This document shows positions 1 through 6,186 of a DNA stretch of 6,398 bases, one piece after another. Source of the DNA: Gammaproteobacteria bacterium (GTDB taxonomy: Bacteria > Pseudomonadota > Gammaproteobacteria > Xanthomonadales > Xanthomonadaceae). Within the stretch, counting starts at the first letter, position 1. Every line of letters begins with the position of its first letter. The translations under genes were made by a program, and so were the position numbers. The notes under the pieces were generated by a model. It saw only the letters and a list, made by a program, of their open reading frames with translations, was not told the DNA's origin and did not search any database. Where the stretch lies: positions 1 to 6,398 of the forward strand of contig JAAZHF010000134.1 of assembly GCA_012510865.1 (NCBI GenBank). Reading direction: 5' to 3'.

Positions 1-1080
1 GCCACGCTCGCCGCCGAGCTCGACCTGCAGCGCGAGGGCGCCAACGCCTCGGTGCTGCGCCGGAACTGGGAGGGCTCGCCGGACCTGTACGTGCCGGCGC
101 CGGTGTGGTCGCACAGCACCGAGCGGATCCTGACCCTGGAGCGGGTCAGCGGCATCCCCAGCGACGACCTCGCGGCGATCGAGGCCGCGGGCCTGGACCG
201 GAAGCAGCTCGCGGCCAAGGCCGTGCGCGTGTTCTACACCCAGGTCTTCCGCGACAACTTCTTCCACGCCGACGCCCATGCCGGGAACATCTGGGTGGAC
301 GACGACCCGCAGCGGCGCGTGAACCCGCGCTTCATCGCGCTCGACTTCGGCATCGTCGGCCAGCTCTCGGGCGAGGACCAGTACTACCTCGCCGAGAACT
401 TCATGGCGATCTTCAACAAGGACTACCGGCGCATCGCCGAGCTGCACGTGCAGGCCGGCTGGATGCCGTCGACGCTGCGGCTGGACGAACTCGAGGCCGC
501 GGTGCGCGGGGTGTGCGAACCCTACTTCACGCGGCCGCTGGCGGAGTTCTCGCTGGGCGAAGTGCTGCTGAAGCTGTTCCGCACCGCGCAGCGCTACCAG
601 CTGACGCTGCAGCCGCAGCTGATCCTGCTCCAGAAGACCCTGCTCAACGTCGAGGGGGTGAGCCGGCACCTGGATCCGCGGATCGACATCTGGGCGGTGG
701 CGCGCCCGGTGCTGGAGCGGATCCTGGCCGAGCGCTACAGCCCGAAGCGGCTGGCCGGCGAGTTGCGCAAGCGGCTGCCCGAGCTGGCCACGCGCGCGCC
801 GGAGATGCCCGGCCTGCTGCACGCCTGGCTGACCCAGCAGGTCGAGGGCCGGCACCAGCTGGGCATGCATTCGAAGGAGGTGGCCGAGCTGGTCGAGGTG
901 ATGCGCGCGATGCAGCGGCGCACCGTGGCCGCGATCCTGGGCGTGGGCCTGCTGGTGGCCGCCGCGGTGCTGTACGGCCTCGACGCCGGCGGCCCGCGGC
1001 TGTGGTCGGTGCCGGTCGCCGCGTGGCTCGCCGGCATCGGCGGCCTGTGGGCGATCCTCGCCGCCCGCCCCCGGCGATGA
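1..1080 (+). CDS. ubiB: UbiB, ubiquinone biosynthesis kinase-like protein (5' end outside window)
   Basis: UbiB is an ABC1/ADCK-family atypical kinase-like ATPase at the inner membrane, required for ubiquinone (coenzyme Q) biosynthesis. It is often labelled '2-polyprenylphenol 6-hydroxylase', although it is an accessory factor and not the hydroxylase itself. The frame is open from base 1, and residues before the first possible GTG (52) already match the family, so the gene is cut by the window edge; 359 residues are visible. In this numbering the catalytic loop HADAHAGN lies at about 89-96 (Asp at 91) and the metal-binding DFG at 115-117. Then come the UbiB-typical stretches [24 protein letters not shown] and [18 protein letters not shown]. 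Two hydrophobic segments near 308-327 and 334-355 are the C-terminal membrane helices. The KxGQ-type N-terminal motif would lie upstream. The stop is TGA at 1078-1080. No ubiE or ubiJ neighbour is visible, unlike in E. coli. Confidence 0.95.
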   Translation, partial: ATLAAELDLQREGANASVLRRNWEGSPDLYVPAPVWSHSTERILTLERVSGIPSDDLAAIEAAGLDRKQLAAKAVRVFYTQVFRDNFFHADAHAGNIWVDDDPQRRVNPRFIALDFGIVGQLSGEDQYYLAENFMAIFNKDYRRIAELHVQAGWMPSTLRLDELEAAVRGVCEPYFTRPLAEFSLGEVLLKLFRTAQRYQLTLQPQLILLQKTLLNVEGVSRHLDPRIDIWAVARPVLERILAERYSPKRLAGELRKRLPELATRAPEMPGLLHAWLTQQVEGRHQLGMHSKEVAELVEVMRAMQRRTVAAILGVGLLVAAAVLYGLDAGGPRLWSVPVAAWLAGIGGLWAILAARPRR

Positions 1081-1123
1081 ACCCCGCCGGCACCCGCGGG
1101 ACCGGCTGTTGTTGCAGCGGCTT

Positions 1124-1197
1124 TTGTGGGAGCGGCTATAGCCGCGATCGCTCCCGTCGATCCCGCAGCATGATCGCGGCTATAGCCGCTCCCACAA
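1124..1197. repeat. REP doublet (REPIN-like): perfect 26-base inverted repeat
   Basis: Bases 1124-1149 and 1172-1197 are exact reverse complements, 26 of 26, separated by a 22-base spacer at 1150-1171. Each arm also holds a perfect 14-base palindrome, GCGGCTATAGCCGC, at 1132-1145 and 1176-1189. Each hairpin is preceded on its outer side by GGAG (1129-1132, and 1189-1192 on the - strand), which is the head tetranucleotide known from REP elements mobilised by RAYT (TnpA-REP) transposases. The arrangement is therefore two REPs in inverted orientation between ubiB and truC. Known roles of such elements include transcript 3'-end protection and attenuation, so it may stabilise or end the ubiB message. 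There is no T-run of the kind a classical terminator has. No RAYT gene is in the window. Confidence 0.88.
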
Positions 1198-1228
1198 CGG
1201 CCGCTCCCACAACGGCCGCTCCTGCAGG
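1185..1228 (-). repeat. Tandem truncated REP heads, 15-base unit
   Basis: The unit GCCGCTCCCACAACG occurs exactly at 1185-1199 and 1200-1214. A third copy begins at 1215 (GCCGCTCC) but continues as TGCAGG. Read on the - strand these are three successive REP heads (GTTGTGGGAGCGGC twice and CTGCAGGAGCGGC once). Only the innermost is followed by the second half of its hairpin. The first unit overlaps the right arm of the REP doublet. The array ends about 42-60 bases before the coding start of truC. Confidence 0.8.
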
Positions 1229-1288
1229 GTCCGGTTCCATCGAAGCGGGGCCAGGAACGCCGGTTCCAGCATCGATGCCACCAAAGCG

Positions 1289-1975
1289 CTGCCGGTCCTG
1301 CATCTCGAGGACGGCTTCGCGATCGTCGACACGCCGGCCGGCCTCATGGTCCACGACAGCAGGCTCGCGCGGGGCGAAGGCGACTTCGCCGCCGACCGGC
1401 TGCGCGCGCAGTTCGGCCGCCCGATCCACCTCGTGCACCGCCTCGACCGCGCCACCAGCGGCGGCCTGCTGCTGGCCTTCGACCGCGAGGCGGCCTCCGC
1501 GCTCGGCAAGTCGCTGATGGCGGGCGATGTCGGGAAGGCCTACCTCGCCGTCTGCCGCGGCTGGCCCGCGGACGAGGCCTTCACCGTCGACCATCCGCTC
1601 GACGGGGGCCCCGGCAAGCCGCAGAAGAAGCCCGCGGTCACGCGCTTCGAACGCCTGGCCATCGCCGAACTGCCGATGCCTTCGGCCGGCTTCGAGACCT
1701 CGCGCTACGCGCTGCTGCGGGCGTGGCCGGAGACCGGTCGCTTCCGCCAGATCCGCCGCCACCTCAAGCATCTCTCGCACCACCTGATCGGCGACACCAG
1801 CCACGGCGACGGCCGCCACAACCGCAGCTTCCGCATGCTCGGCATCCACCGCATGCTGCTGCACGCGGAGCAGCTCCACTTCCCGCACCCCTTCGAGCCG
1901 GGCGTCACCGTGCGGGTGCGCGCGCCGGTCGACGCCGGGTTCGCGCGCGCGCTGGCACTGTTCGGGCAGCCATGA
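1289..1975 (+). CDS. truC: TruC-type tRNA pseudouridine(65) synthase; start codon unresolved
   Basis: This is an RluA-family pseudouridine synthase that most resembles TruC, which isomerises U65 in the acceptor/T region of some tRNAs. The catalytic motif HRLDRATSG has its Asp codon at 1445-1447. Downstream are KPAVTRFERLA, TGRFRQIRRHLKHL, HLIGDTSHGDGRHNRSFR and HRMLLHAEQLHFPHPF, all typical of TruC. The first ATG in frame (1346) would remove the conserved first strand, although VLHLEDGFAIVDTPAGLMVH is clearly encoded from 1295. Between the in-frame stop at 1139-1141 and 1346 there is no ATG, GTG or TTG. I give CTG 1289 (228 residues) as a plausible start. ATC 1271 (234 residues, beginning IDATKALP) fits the family length equally well, and 1346 would give 209 residues. 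No good Shine-Dalgarno sequence precedes any of them; AGGAA at 1253-1257 is 13 bases before 1271. The usual KPxG motif reads TPAG here. The stop overlaps the arfB start. Confidence 0.88.
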   Translation: MPVLHLEDGFAIVDTPAGLMVHDSRLARGEGDFAADRLRAQFGRPIHLVHRLDRATSGGLLLAFDREAASALGKSLMAGDVGKAYLAVCRGWPADEAFTVDHPLDGGPGKPQKKPAVTRFERLAIAELPMPSAGFETSRYALLRAWPETGRFRQIRRHLKHLSHHLIGDTSHGDGRHNRSFRMLGIHRMLLHAEQLHFPHPFEPGVTVRVRAPVDAGFARALALFGQP

Positions 1976-2388
1976 ACGACACCGACGCCATCGCCATTCC
2001 CGAACGCGAGCTGGTCGAGCGCTTCGTCCGTGCATCCGGCCCCGGCGGTCAGAACGTCAACAAGGTCGCCACCGCGGTCGAGCTGCGCTTCGACGTCGCC
2101 AACTCGCCGTCCCTGCCGGAGGCGGTGCGCGAACGCCTGCTGGCGCGGCGCGACCGCAGGGTCACCGACGACGGCGTGCTGGTGATCAACGCGCAGCGCT
2201 TCCGTACCCAGGAGCGCCACCGCGAGGACGCGCGCCAGCGGCTGGCGGCGTTCATCGCGACCGGACTGCACGCGCCCAGGCCGCGCGTGGCCACCCGGCC
2301 CAGCCGTGCGGCGAAGGCGCGGCGCCTGGAAGCCAAGCGCGAGCGTAGTACGATCAAGCGCGGGCGCAGCGGGCGCGACTGGGACTGA
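1972..2388 (+). CDS. arfB: ArfB (YaeJ), alternative ribosome-rescue peptidyl-tRNA hydrolase
   Basis: ArfB releases nascent peptides from ribosomes stalled without a stop codon: its basic tail occupies the empty mRNA channel while its GGQ motif hydrolyses peptidyl-tRNA. The 138 residues match the family length of about 140. The release-factor-like domain carries GPGGQNVNKV with GGQ at residues 25-27, followed by TAVELRFDV and then VLVINAQRFRTQERHREDA. After residue 100 comes a flexible Arg/Lys-rich tail (RPSRAAKARRLEAKRERS, ending KRGRSGRDWD). The frame is open much further upstream inside truC, but ATG 1972 gives the proper N-terminus and overlaps the truC stop as ATGA, which suggests translational coupling. 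No strong Shine-Dalgarno sequence is visible. Full-length RF1/RF2 is excluded by size and by the absence of codon-recognition domains. Confidence 0.93.
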   Translation: MNDTDAIAIPERELVERFVRASGPGGQNVNKVATAVELRFDVANSPSLPEAVRERLLARRDRRVTDDGVLVINAQRFRTQERHREDARQRLAAFIATGLHAPRPRVATRPSRAAKARRLEAKRERSTIKRGRSGRDWD

Positions 2389-2403
2389 GCGCACGGGGAA
2401 CGC

Positions 2404-3006
2404 ATGGGCGCATCCAACGACATCCTGCCGTCGCTGCCGCCGCAGGCGCCGAGGGTGCGGCACAACCGGTTCACGCGATGGCTCGGGCGCAGCATCCTGC
2501 GCCTGGGCGGCTGGCGGCTCGTCGGCGAGTTCCCCGACCTGCCGCGCGTGGTGCTGATCGCGGCGCCGCACTCGTCGAACTGGGACGGTGTCTGGGGCTT
2601 CGCCGCGAAGCTCGGGCTGGGCCTCGACATCAGGATCCTGGGCAAGCGCGAGCTCTTCTGGTGGCCGCTGGGCGCACTGCTGCGCAAGCTGGGCGTGATC
2701 GCGGTCGACCGCAGTCGTTCCGCGGGCGTGGTCGAGCAGGTCGCGCAGATGATCCGCGGCAGCGAGCGCTTCTGGTTCGGCCTGGCCCCCGAGGGCACCC
2801 GCAGGCGCGTGGAGCACTGGAAGAGCGGCTTCCTGAAGGTGGCCCGCGCCGCCGACGTGCCGGTGCTGCCGGTTTACTTCCACTACCCGGAGCGGATCAT
2901 CGGCATCGGGCCGCCGTTCCACGTCGGCGACGACGCCGACGCCGACATGCGCCGCATCCGCGAGTGGTACCGGCCCTGGCAGGGGCGCAACCGCGGCACG
3001 GTCTGA
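2404..3006 (+). CDS. PlsC-like lysophospholipid/glycerophosphate acyltransferase family protein
   Basis: This is a 200-residue PlsC-type acyltransferase, a family that transfers acyl groups from acyl-CoA or acyl-ACP to lysophosphatidate or related acceptors at the inner membrane. Acyltransferase blocks appear in order: APHSSNWDG with the catalytic H-x4-D pair (His56, Asp61), the block-II type LGVIAVDRS (Val101-Asp102-Arg103), APEGTRR with Glu130-Gly131-Thr132, and VPVLPVYF at about 151-158. The protein is shorter than classical PlsC (about 240) and has no clear N-terminal membrane helix; aromatic and basic stretches such as FTRWLGRSILRLGGW could lie on the membrane surface. ATG 2404 follows GGGGAA at 2395-2400 with close spacing (3 bases), and lies 15 bases after the arfB stop, so it is probably co-transcribed with truC-arfB. 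The family is clear. The acceptor substrate is not, so I give no gene symbol. Confidence 0.85.
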   Translation: MGASNDILPSLPPQAPRVRHNRFTRWLGRSILRLGGWRLVGEFPDLPRVVLIAAPHSSNWDGVWGFAAKLGLGLDIRILGKRELFWWPLGALLRKLGVIAVDRSRSAGVVEQVAQMIRGSERFWFGLAPEGTRRRVEHWKSGFLKVARAADVPVLPVYFHYPERIIGIGPPFHVGDDADADMRRIREWYRPWQGRNRGTV

Positions 3007-3040
3007 TCCCGCGCCGCGGCTCCGCCGCTACAGCGCGCTG
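3007..3040. terminator. Short convergent-gene hairpin region (weak candidate)
   Basis: Only 21 bases separate the stop of the acyltransferase (TGA 3004-3006, + strand) from the stop of the receptor gene (TAG, complement of 3028-3030). GCGGC-TCC-GCCGC at 3016-3028 can form a 5-base stem with a 3-base loop on either strand. It is followed by the 10-base palindrome CAGCGCGCTG at 3031-3040, inside the receptor's 3' end. There is no T-run on either side, so this is at best a weak bidirectional terminator. Confidence 0.25.
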
Positions 3041-6000
3041 CCGCCGAACTTGTGCGTGTACTGCAGGTAGAAGCTGCGGCCTTCGCGGTCGAACCAGGCG
3101 ATGTCGTAGTAGGGATAGCCGGTATAGGTCGGGTCGTAGGGCGGGTCCTTGTCGAAGAGGTTGACCACCGACAGCGACAGCCGCGAGCGCTCGCTGAACT
3201 CGTACTGCACGTTGGCGTTGTAGCGGTAGGTGGCCCCGGTCCACGGATCGGTGCCGTCCTCGGGCGACCAGATCTCGTAGTAGGAATCATCGTTGGGGAT
3301 GCGGCCCAGGCGACGGCCCTGGATCGACGCCGACAGCGGGCCCTTCGACCACGACAGCCGCAGGCTGGCCTTGGTGCGCGGGATGTCGTAGCCGCTGTTG
3401 ATCGCGAACATGTCGGTGACCGGTTCGTCCGGGTAGTCCTGGATCTCGTGCTCGTGCACCCAGGTGTAGCTGCCGGTGAGCCGGAACAGGCCGATCGCGG
3501 TGTCCCAGCGCAGGTTGGCGCTGAGGTCGGCGCCGCTGGTGCGCTCGCGGGCGATGTTGATCGGGTTCACGTGCACGCCGTAGAGCGTGCCGTCGGGCAT
3601 GCGCGTGATCCGCGCCAGCGTGTCCACGCAGATGGGCGAATCGATGTCGAGCGTTCCGAGGCGGCAGTCGCGCTCGTTGATCATCACGTCCTGCACGCGC
3701 AGGTCCTGCACCTGGTTGCGCATGTCGATGTCGAACCAGTCCAGCGACAGGTCCAGCCATGACGAGGGCGACCAGACCAGGCCGACGGTCCACGAATCGC
3801 TCGTCTCCGGCTCCAGGTCCGCGCTGCCGGCGCGGCTGCGGATGATGCCTTCGCGGTCGTAGTCGCACTCGTCGAAGGGCACGTCGCCCTGCTCGGTGGC
3901 GCAGCGCCAGTAGTCGGGTGCGCTGGTCTCGTCGTTGCCGGGGCCGGCGAATACGTAGTGCAGGTCGGGTGCGCGGAACGCGGTGCCGTAGGAGCCGCGC
4001 ACCAGCAGGCTGTCGAGCGGGCGCCACTCCATGCCCGCGCTCCAGGTGAACTTGCCGGGGTCGCGGCCGGCGAAGCGGTACCGGTCGTAGCGGCCGGCCA
4101 CGCTCAGGTTCAACGTCTCCAGCACCGGCATGCGCAGCTCACCGGCCAGCGCCCAGCGGTTGCGGCTGCCATGTCCATCGGAGTCCTTCCAGCTGTAGTA
4201 GTAGTACTCGGTCGCCAGCGGGTCGGGATTGAGGTCGTAGGACTGGCGGCCGATCTCGGCGGTGGCCGCGAAGCCGGCCGCGCCGCCCGGCAGGCTGAAC
4301 AGCTCGGCGCGGGTCAGGGTCAGGGCCAGGGCCTGGCTCTCCGACTCCGGGTGGTAGGTGGTGTAGGCGAAGATGCTGTCGTACTCGGCGCGGGTCAGCG
4401 GTGTCCACAGCCGCGCGGGGTCGGCGTTGTAGATCGGGTAGCCGCTGTCGGTGTAGCCCAGCAGCGGCCCGAGGAACAGGTCGTTGGCCGCGGCGGCCAC
4501 GATCTGCGGCCAGCGGATCCGGGCCTTGTACTGCGAGTGGCTGAGCGAGGCCTCGTAGTTCCAGTCGCCCCACACCGAGCCGCGCATGCCGGTGGTCAGG
4601 CCGAAGGTCTTCTGGACGGTCCTGACCATGCCGTTGCCCAGGCCGCCCATTTCCTCGAGCGTGAACTGGCGCTGCCAGTACTGGCGGTTGTAACGCTCGT
4701 CCTCGTCCTCGCCGCCGAAGATGTTGTGGAAATAGTCGTGCTCGACGCCGTCGGGGGTCATCAGCGCGCAGCTGCGCGGCGCGCGGAACAGCGACACCTC
4801 GTGGCGCCCGGCCTGCACGTCGGCGAACCACTCGTGGCCGCCTTCGAAGGCATGGCCCAGCGAGGCGTAGGCGTTGATGCCGTCGCGCTTGCTGATCTGG
4901 GTGCGGTAGGCGACCGCGCGGTCGCTGCCGCAGAACATGCCGTAGCGCGGGCGCTCGTGGTAGCCGAGCGTGCCCTCGTTGAGGTGCGACATGGCCGCGC
5001 AGGTGTCCTCGCCGGGGTCGATGTAGTCGTCCCACCAGTCGGTGACCAGGAAGGTGCGAGGGGGCACCCGCGAGTTCGCGGTGGGCGCGTCGAAGCTGGA
5101 GTCCTGCTCCCTGCGCTCGAAGCCCCACAGCGGGTCCTGCCTGCGGTACTCGAAGCCGAACACGGCGTGGAAGTCGCCGTTGTCGTAGCCGCTGGACACG
5201 TTCAAGCGATGCGACTGCGCGTCGCCACGCTCCGTCTGGCCGTAGCGGTAGTCGACCGTGGTGCCGTCGGCGCGACGCTTGAGGATGAAGTTGACCACGC
5301 CGGAGATCGCATCGGAGCCGTAGATCGCCGACGCGCTTCCGGTCAGCACTTCGATCCGCTCGATCATGCCCAGCGGCAGGCTGGAGACGTCGGTGAAATT
5401 GCTGCGGCCGCCGAAGGGCAGCGGGAAGTCGGCGATGCGGCGGCCGTTCACCAGCACCAGGGTGTGGTTGGGCCCCAGCGCGCGCAGGTCGACCTGCTGC
5501 GCGCCCGGCGAGAAGTCGGCGCCGCCCGCCGACTGCTGGCTCTGCGTCTGGCCGCCGTTCTGGGTCAGCGACTGCATCACGTCGGGCACGCTGGTGAAGC
5601 CGCCGGCCTCGATGTCGGCCGCGGTGATCACGGTGATCGGCGCGGGGCCCTCGACCTGCGCGCGCGGGATGCGCGAGCCGGTGACCTGCATCGCGTCGAA
5701 CTGCGTGACGTCGTCTTCCGCCTGCGCGGGCACGGGCGCCGGCGGGGACGCCGGCCGCGCGGGCACGGACCGTGGCGCGGCCGGCGCAGTGGAGGCGGGC
5801 ACGATGAGCACGGCGCCGGATTCGTCGCGGCGCGCGCTGAATCCGCTGCCCTGCAGCAGGCGGTCAAGCGCGTCGGAGGTGCTCAGGGTCCCGCGGACGC
5901 CGCCGGTGCGCGCGTCGCGGAGCTGGTCGGCGCGGTAGACCAGCTGCACGCCGGACTGGCGGGCGAGCGCGTCGAGCGCCGAAGCCAGGCTGCCGGCGGG

Positions 6001-6102
6001 GATGTCGATCGCGGCGGCGGCCGGTTCCTGCGCCTGCGCGGCAAGCGCGGCGGAGCAGGCCAGGGACAGCAGCAGCAGGCGCAAGGGACGAAGCGGCTTC
6101 AT
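3028..6102 (-). CDS. TonB-dependent outer-membrane receptor with N-terminal STN signalling domain
   Basis: This is a 1024-residue TonB-dependent transducer in the outer membrane. It imports a ligand using TonB energy, and its STN domain can signal to a FecR-type regulator. The signal peptide is residues 1-24 (MKPLRPLRLLLLSLACSAAL, likely cut after AQA). The STN domain is about 31-101 (IDIPAGSLASALDALARQSG, ending VLIV), followed by a Pro/Ala-rich linker (102-129). A TonB-box-like segment DAMQVTG is at 136-142. The plug begins with GSRIPR at 142 and includes LGPNHTLVLVNGRRI and IERIEVLTGSASAIYGSDAI (248-267). The barrel runs from about 290 to the end, with the TBDR-typical YGTAFRAPDL and SVVNLFDKDPPYDP and a C-terminal YLQYTHKF before GGSAL. 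The start at 6102 is chosen because GGGGAG lies 8 bases upstream and a signal peptide follows at once; an in-frame start at 6159 would hide the signal peptide. The ligand is unknown; siderophore, haem, peptide or glycan are all possible. Confidence 0.95.
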   Translation of the reverse strand: MKPLRPLRLLLLSLACSAALAAQAQEPAAAAIDIPAGSLASALDALARQSGVQLVYRADQLRDARTGGVRGTLSTSDALDRLLQGSGFSARRDESGAVLIVPASTAPAAPRSVPARPASPPAPVPAQAEDDVTQFDAMQVTGSRIPRAQVEGPAPITVITAADIEAGGFTSVPDVMQSLTQNGGQTQSQQSAGGADFSPGAQQVDLRALGPNHTLVLVNGRRIADFPLPFGGRSNFTDVSSLPLGMIERIEVLTGSASAIYGSDAISGVVNFILKRRADGTTVDYRYGQTERGDAQSHRLNVSSGYDNGDFHAVFGFEYRRQDPLWGFERREQDSSFDAPTANSRVPPRTFLVTDWWDDYIDPGEDTCAAMSHLNEGTLGYHERPRYGMFCGSDRAVAYRTQISKRDGINAYASLGHAFEGGHEWFADVQAGRHEVSLFRAPRSCALMTPDGVEHDYFHNIFGGEDEDERYNRQYWQRQFTLEEMGGLGNGMVRTVQKTFGLTTGMRGSVWGDWNYEASLSHSQYKARIRWPQIVAAAANDLFLGPLLGYTDSGYPIYNADPARLWTPLTRAEYDSIFAYTTYHPESESQALALTLTRAELFSLPGGAAGFAATAEIGRQSYDLNPDPLATEYYYYSWKDSDGHGSRNRWALAGELRMPVLETLNLSVAGRYDRYRFAGRDPGKFTWSAGMEWRPLDSLLVRGSYGTAFRAPDLHYVFAGPGNDETSAPDYWRCATEQGDVPFDECDYDREGIIRSRAGSADLEPETSDSWTVGLVWSPSSWLDLSLDWFDIDMRNQVQDLRVQDVMINERDCRLGTLDIDSPICVDTLARITRMPDGTLYGVHVNPINIARERTSGADLSANLRWDTAIGLFRLTGSYTWVHEHEIQDYPDEPVTDMFAINSGYDIPRTKASLRLSWSKGPLSASIQGRRLGRIPNDDSYYEIWSPEDGTDPWTGATYRYNANVQYEFSERSRLSLSVVNLFDKDPPYDPTYTGYPYYDIAWFDREGRSFYLQYTHKFGGSAL

Positions 6103-6110
6103 CGGTCGGG

Positions 6111-6116
6111 CTCCCC
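6111..6116 (-). promoter_or_regulatory. Ribosome binding site of the TonB-dependent receptor gene
   Basis: On the - strand GGGGAG is followed by 8 bases and then ATG (6102-6100). This decides the receptor start in favour of MKPLRP over the upstream in-frame codon at 6159. An out-of-frame ATG shares the G of this site (6118-6116) and is not taken as a start. Confidence 0.75.
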
Positions 6117-6118
6117 AT

Positions 6119-6136
6119 GCGGCGCGGGCGCGCCGC
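6119..6136 (-). promoter_or_regulatory. GC hairpin just upstream of the receptor ribosome binding site
   Basis: GCGGCGC (6119-6125) and GCGCCGC (6130-6136) are exact reverse complements around a 4-base loop, giving a 7-base all-GC stem in the leader RNA. Its foot is 2 bases from the GGGGAG ribosome binding site. It could influence translation or stability of the receptor message; in such GC-rich DNA it could also be chance. Confidence 0.35.
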
Positions 6137-6149
6137 CTCCACGTACCGG

Positions 6150-6175
6150 GACGAACCACGCGGCGAAATCCCCCC
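6150..6175 (-). promoter_or_regulatory. Possible ECF-sigma promoter for the receptor gene
   Basis: In the 84-base gap between fecR and the receptor gene, the - strand reads GGGGGGATTTC (6175-6165), then 11 bases, then CGTCC (start 6153). A G-rich/TTT block followed by CGTC resembles promoters of FecI-like ECF sigma factors upstream of TonB receptors. It would place the transcript start about 30-40 bases upstream of the start codon. The spacing is shorter than the usual ECF distance unless the first Gs of the run are used, so this is a suggestion from pattern only. Confidence 0.3.
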
Positions 6176-6186
6176 GCGCCGGGCGG

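Noticed and set aside
1124..1197. CRISPR array or classical rho-independent terminator
   Set aside because: There is one inverted pair and no regularly spaced direct repeats with unique spacers. The hairpins lack a following T-run, so a REP doublet explains the structure better.
105..1517. + strand open frame of 470 codons overlapping ubiB and truC
   Set aside because: It is out of frame with both real genes, crosses the REP region and is Arg/Ala/Pro/Gly-rich without domains.
1723..1971. Upstream extension of the arfB frame into truC
   Set aside because: The frame is open, but the extra residues are Pro/Arg/His-rich and unlike ArfB. ATG 1972 gives the family length and the ATGA overlap with truC.
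1136..2035. Long - strand open frame of 299 codons opposite truC
   Set aside because: It lies antisense to a clearly conserved pseudouridine synthase, has the Arg/Ala/Glu-rich composition of a GC-rich shadow frame, runs through the REP repeats and shows no recognisable domain.
1705..2922. Long - strand open frame of 405 codons opposite truC, arfB and the acyltransferase
   Set aside because: It spans three well-supported + strand genes and has low-complexity composition and no known motif. High GC makes stops rare on the opposite strand.
4139..5128. - strand open frame of 329 codons inside the receptor gene
   Set aside because: It is a shifted frame of the receptor coding sequence, very Arg-rich and with no motifs. 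The receptor frame matches TonB receptors throughout.
6049..6060. Possible lipobox (SLAC) at the receptor N-terminus
   Set aside because: Position -3 is Ser, not Leu/Val/Ile, and an ordinary AQA cleavage site follows a few residues later. STN-type receptors are normally not lipoproteins.
6103..6159. Upstream in-frame start of the receptor at 6159 (19 extra residues)
   Set aside because: It would place an Arg-rich stretch before the signal peptide. ATG 6102 has a well-spaced GGGGAG and begins directly with a signal peptide.
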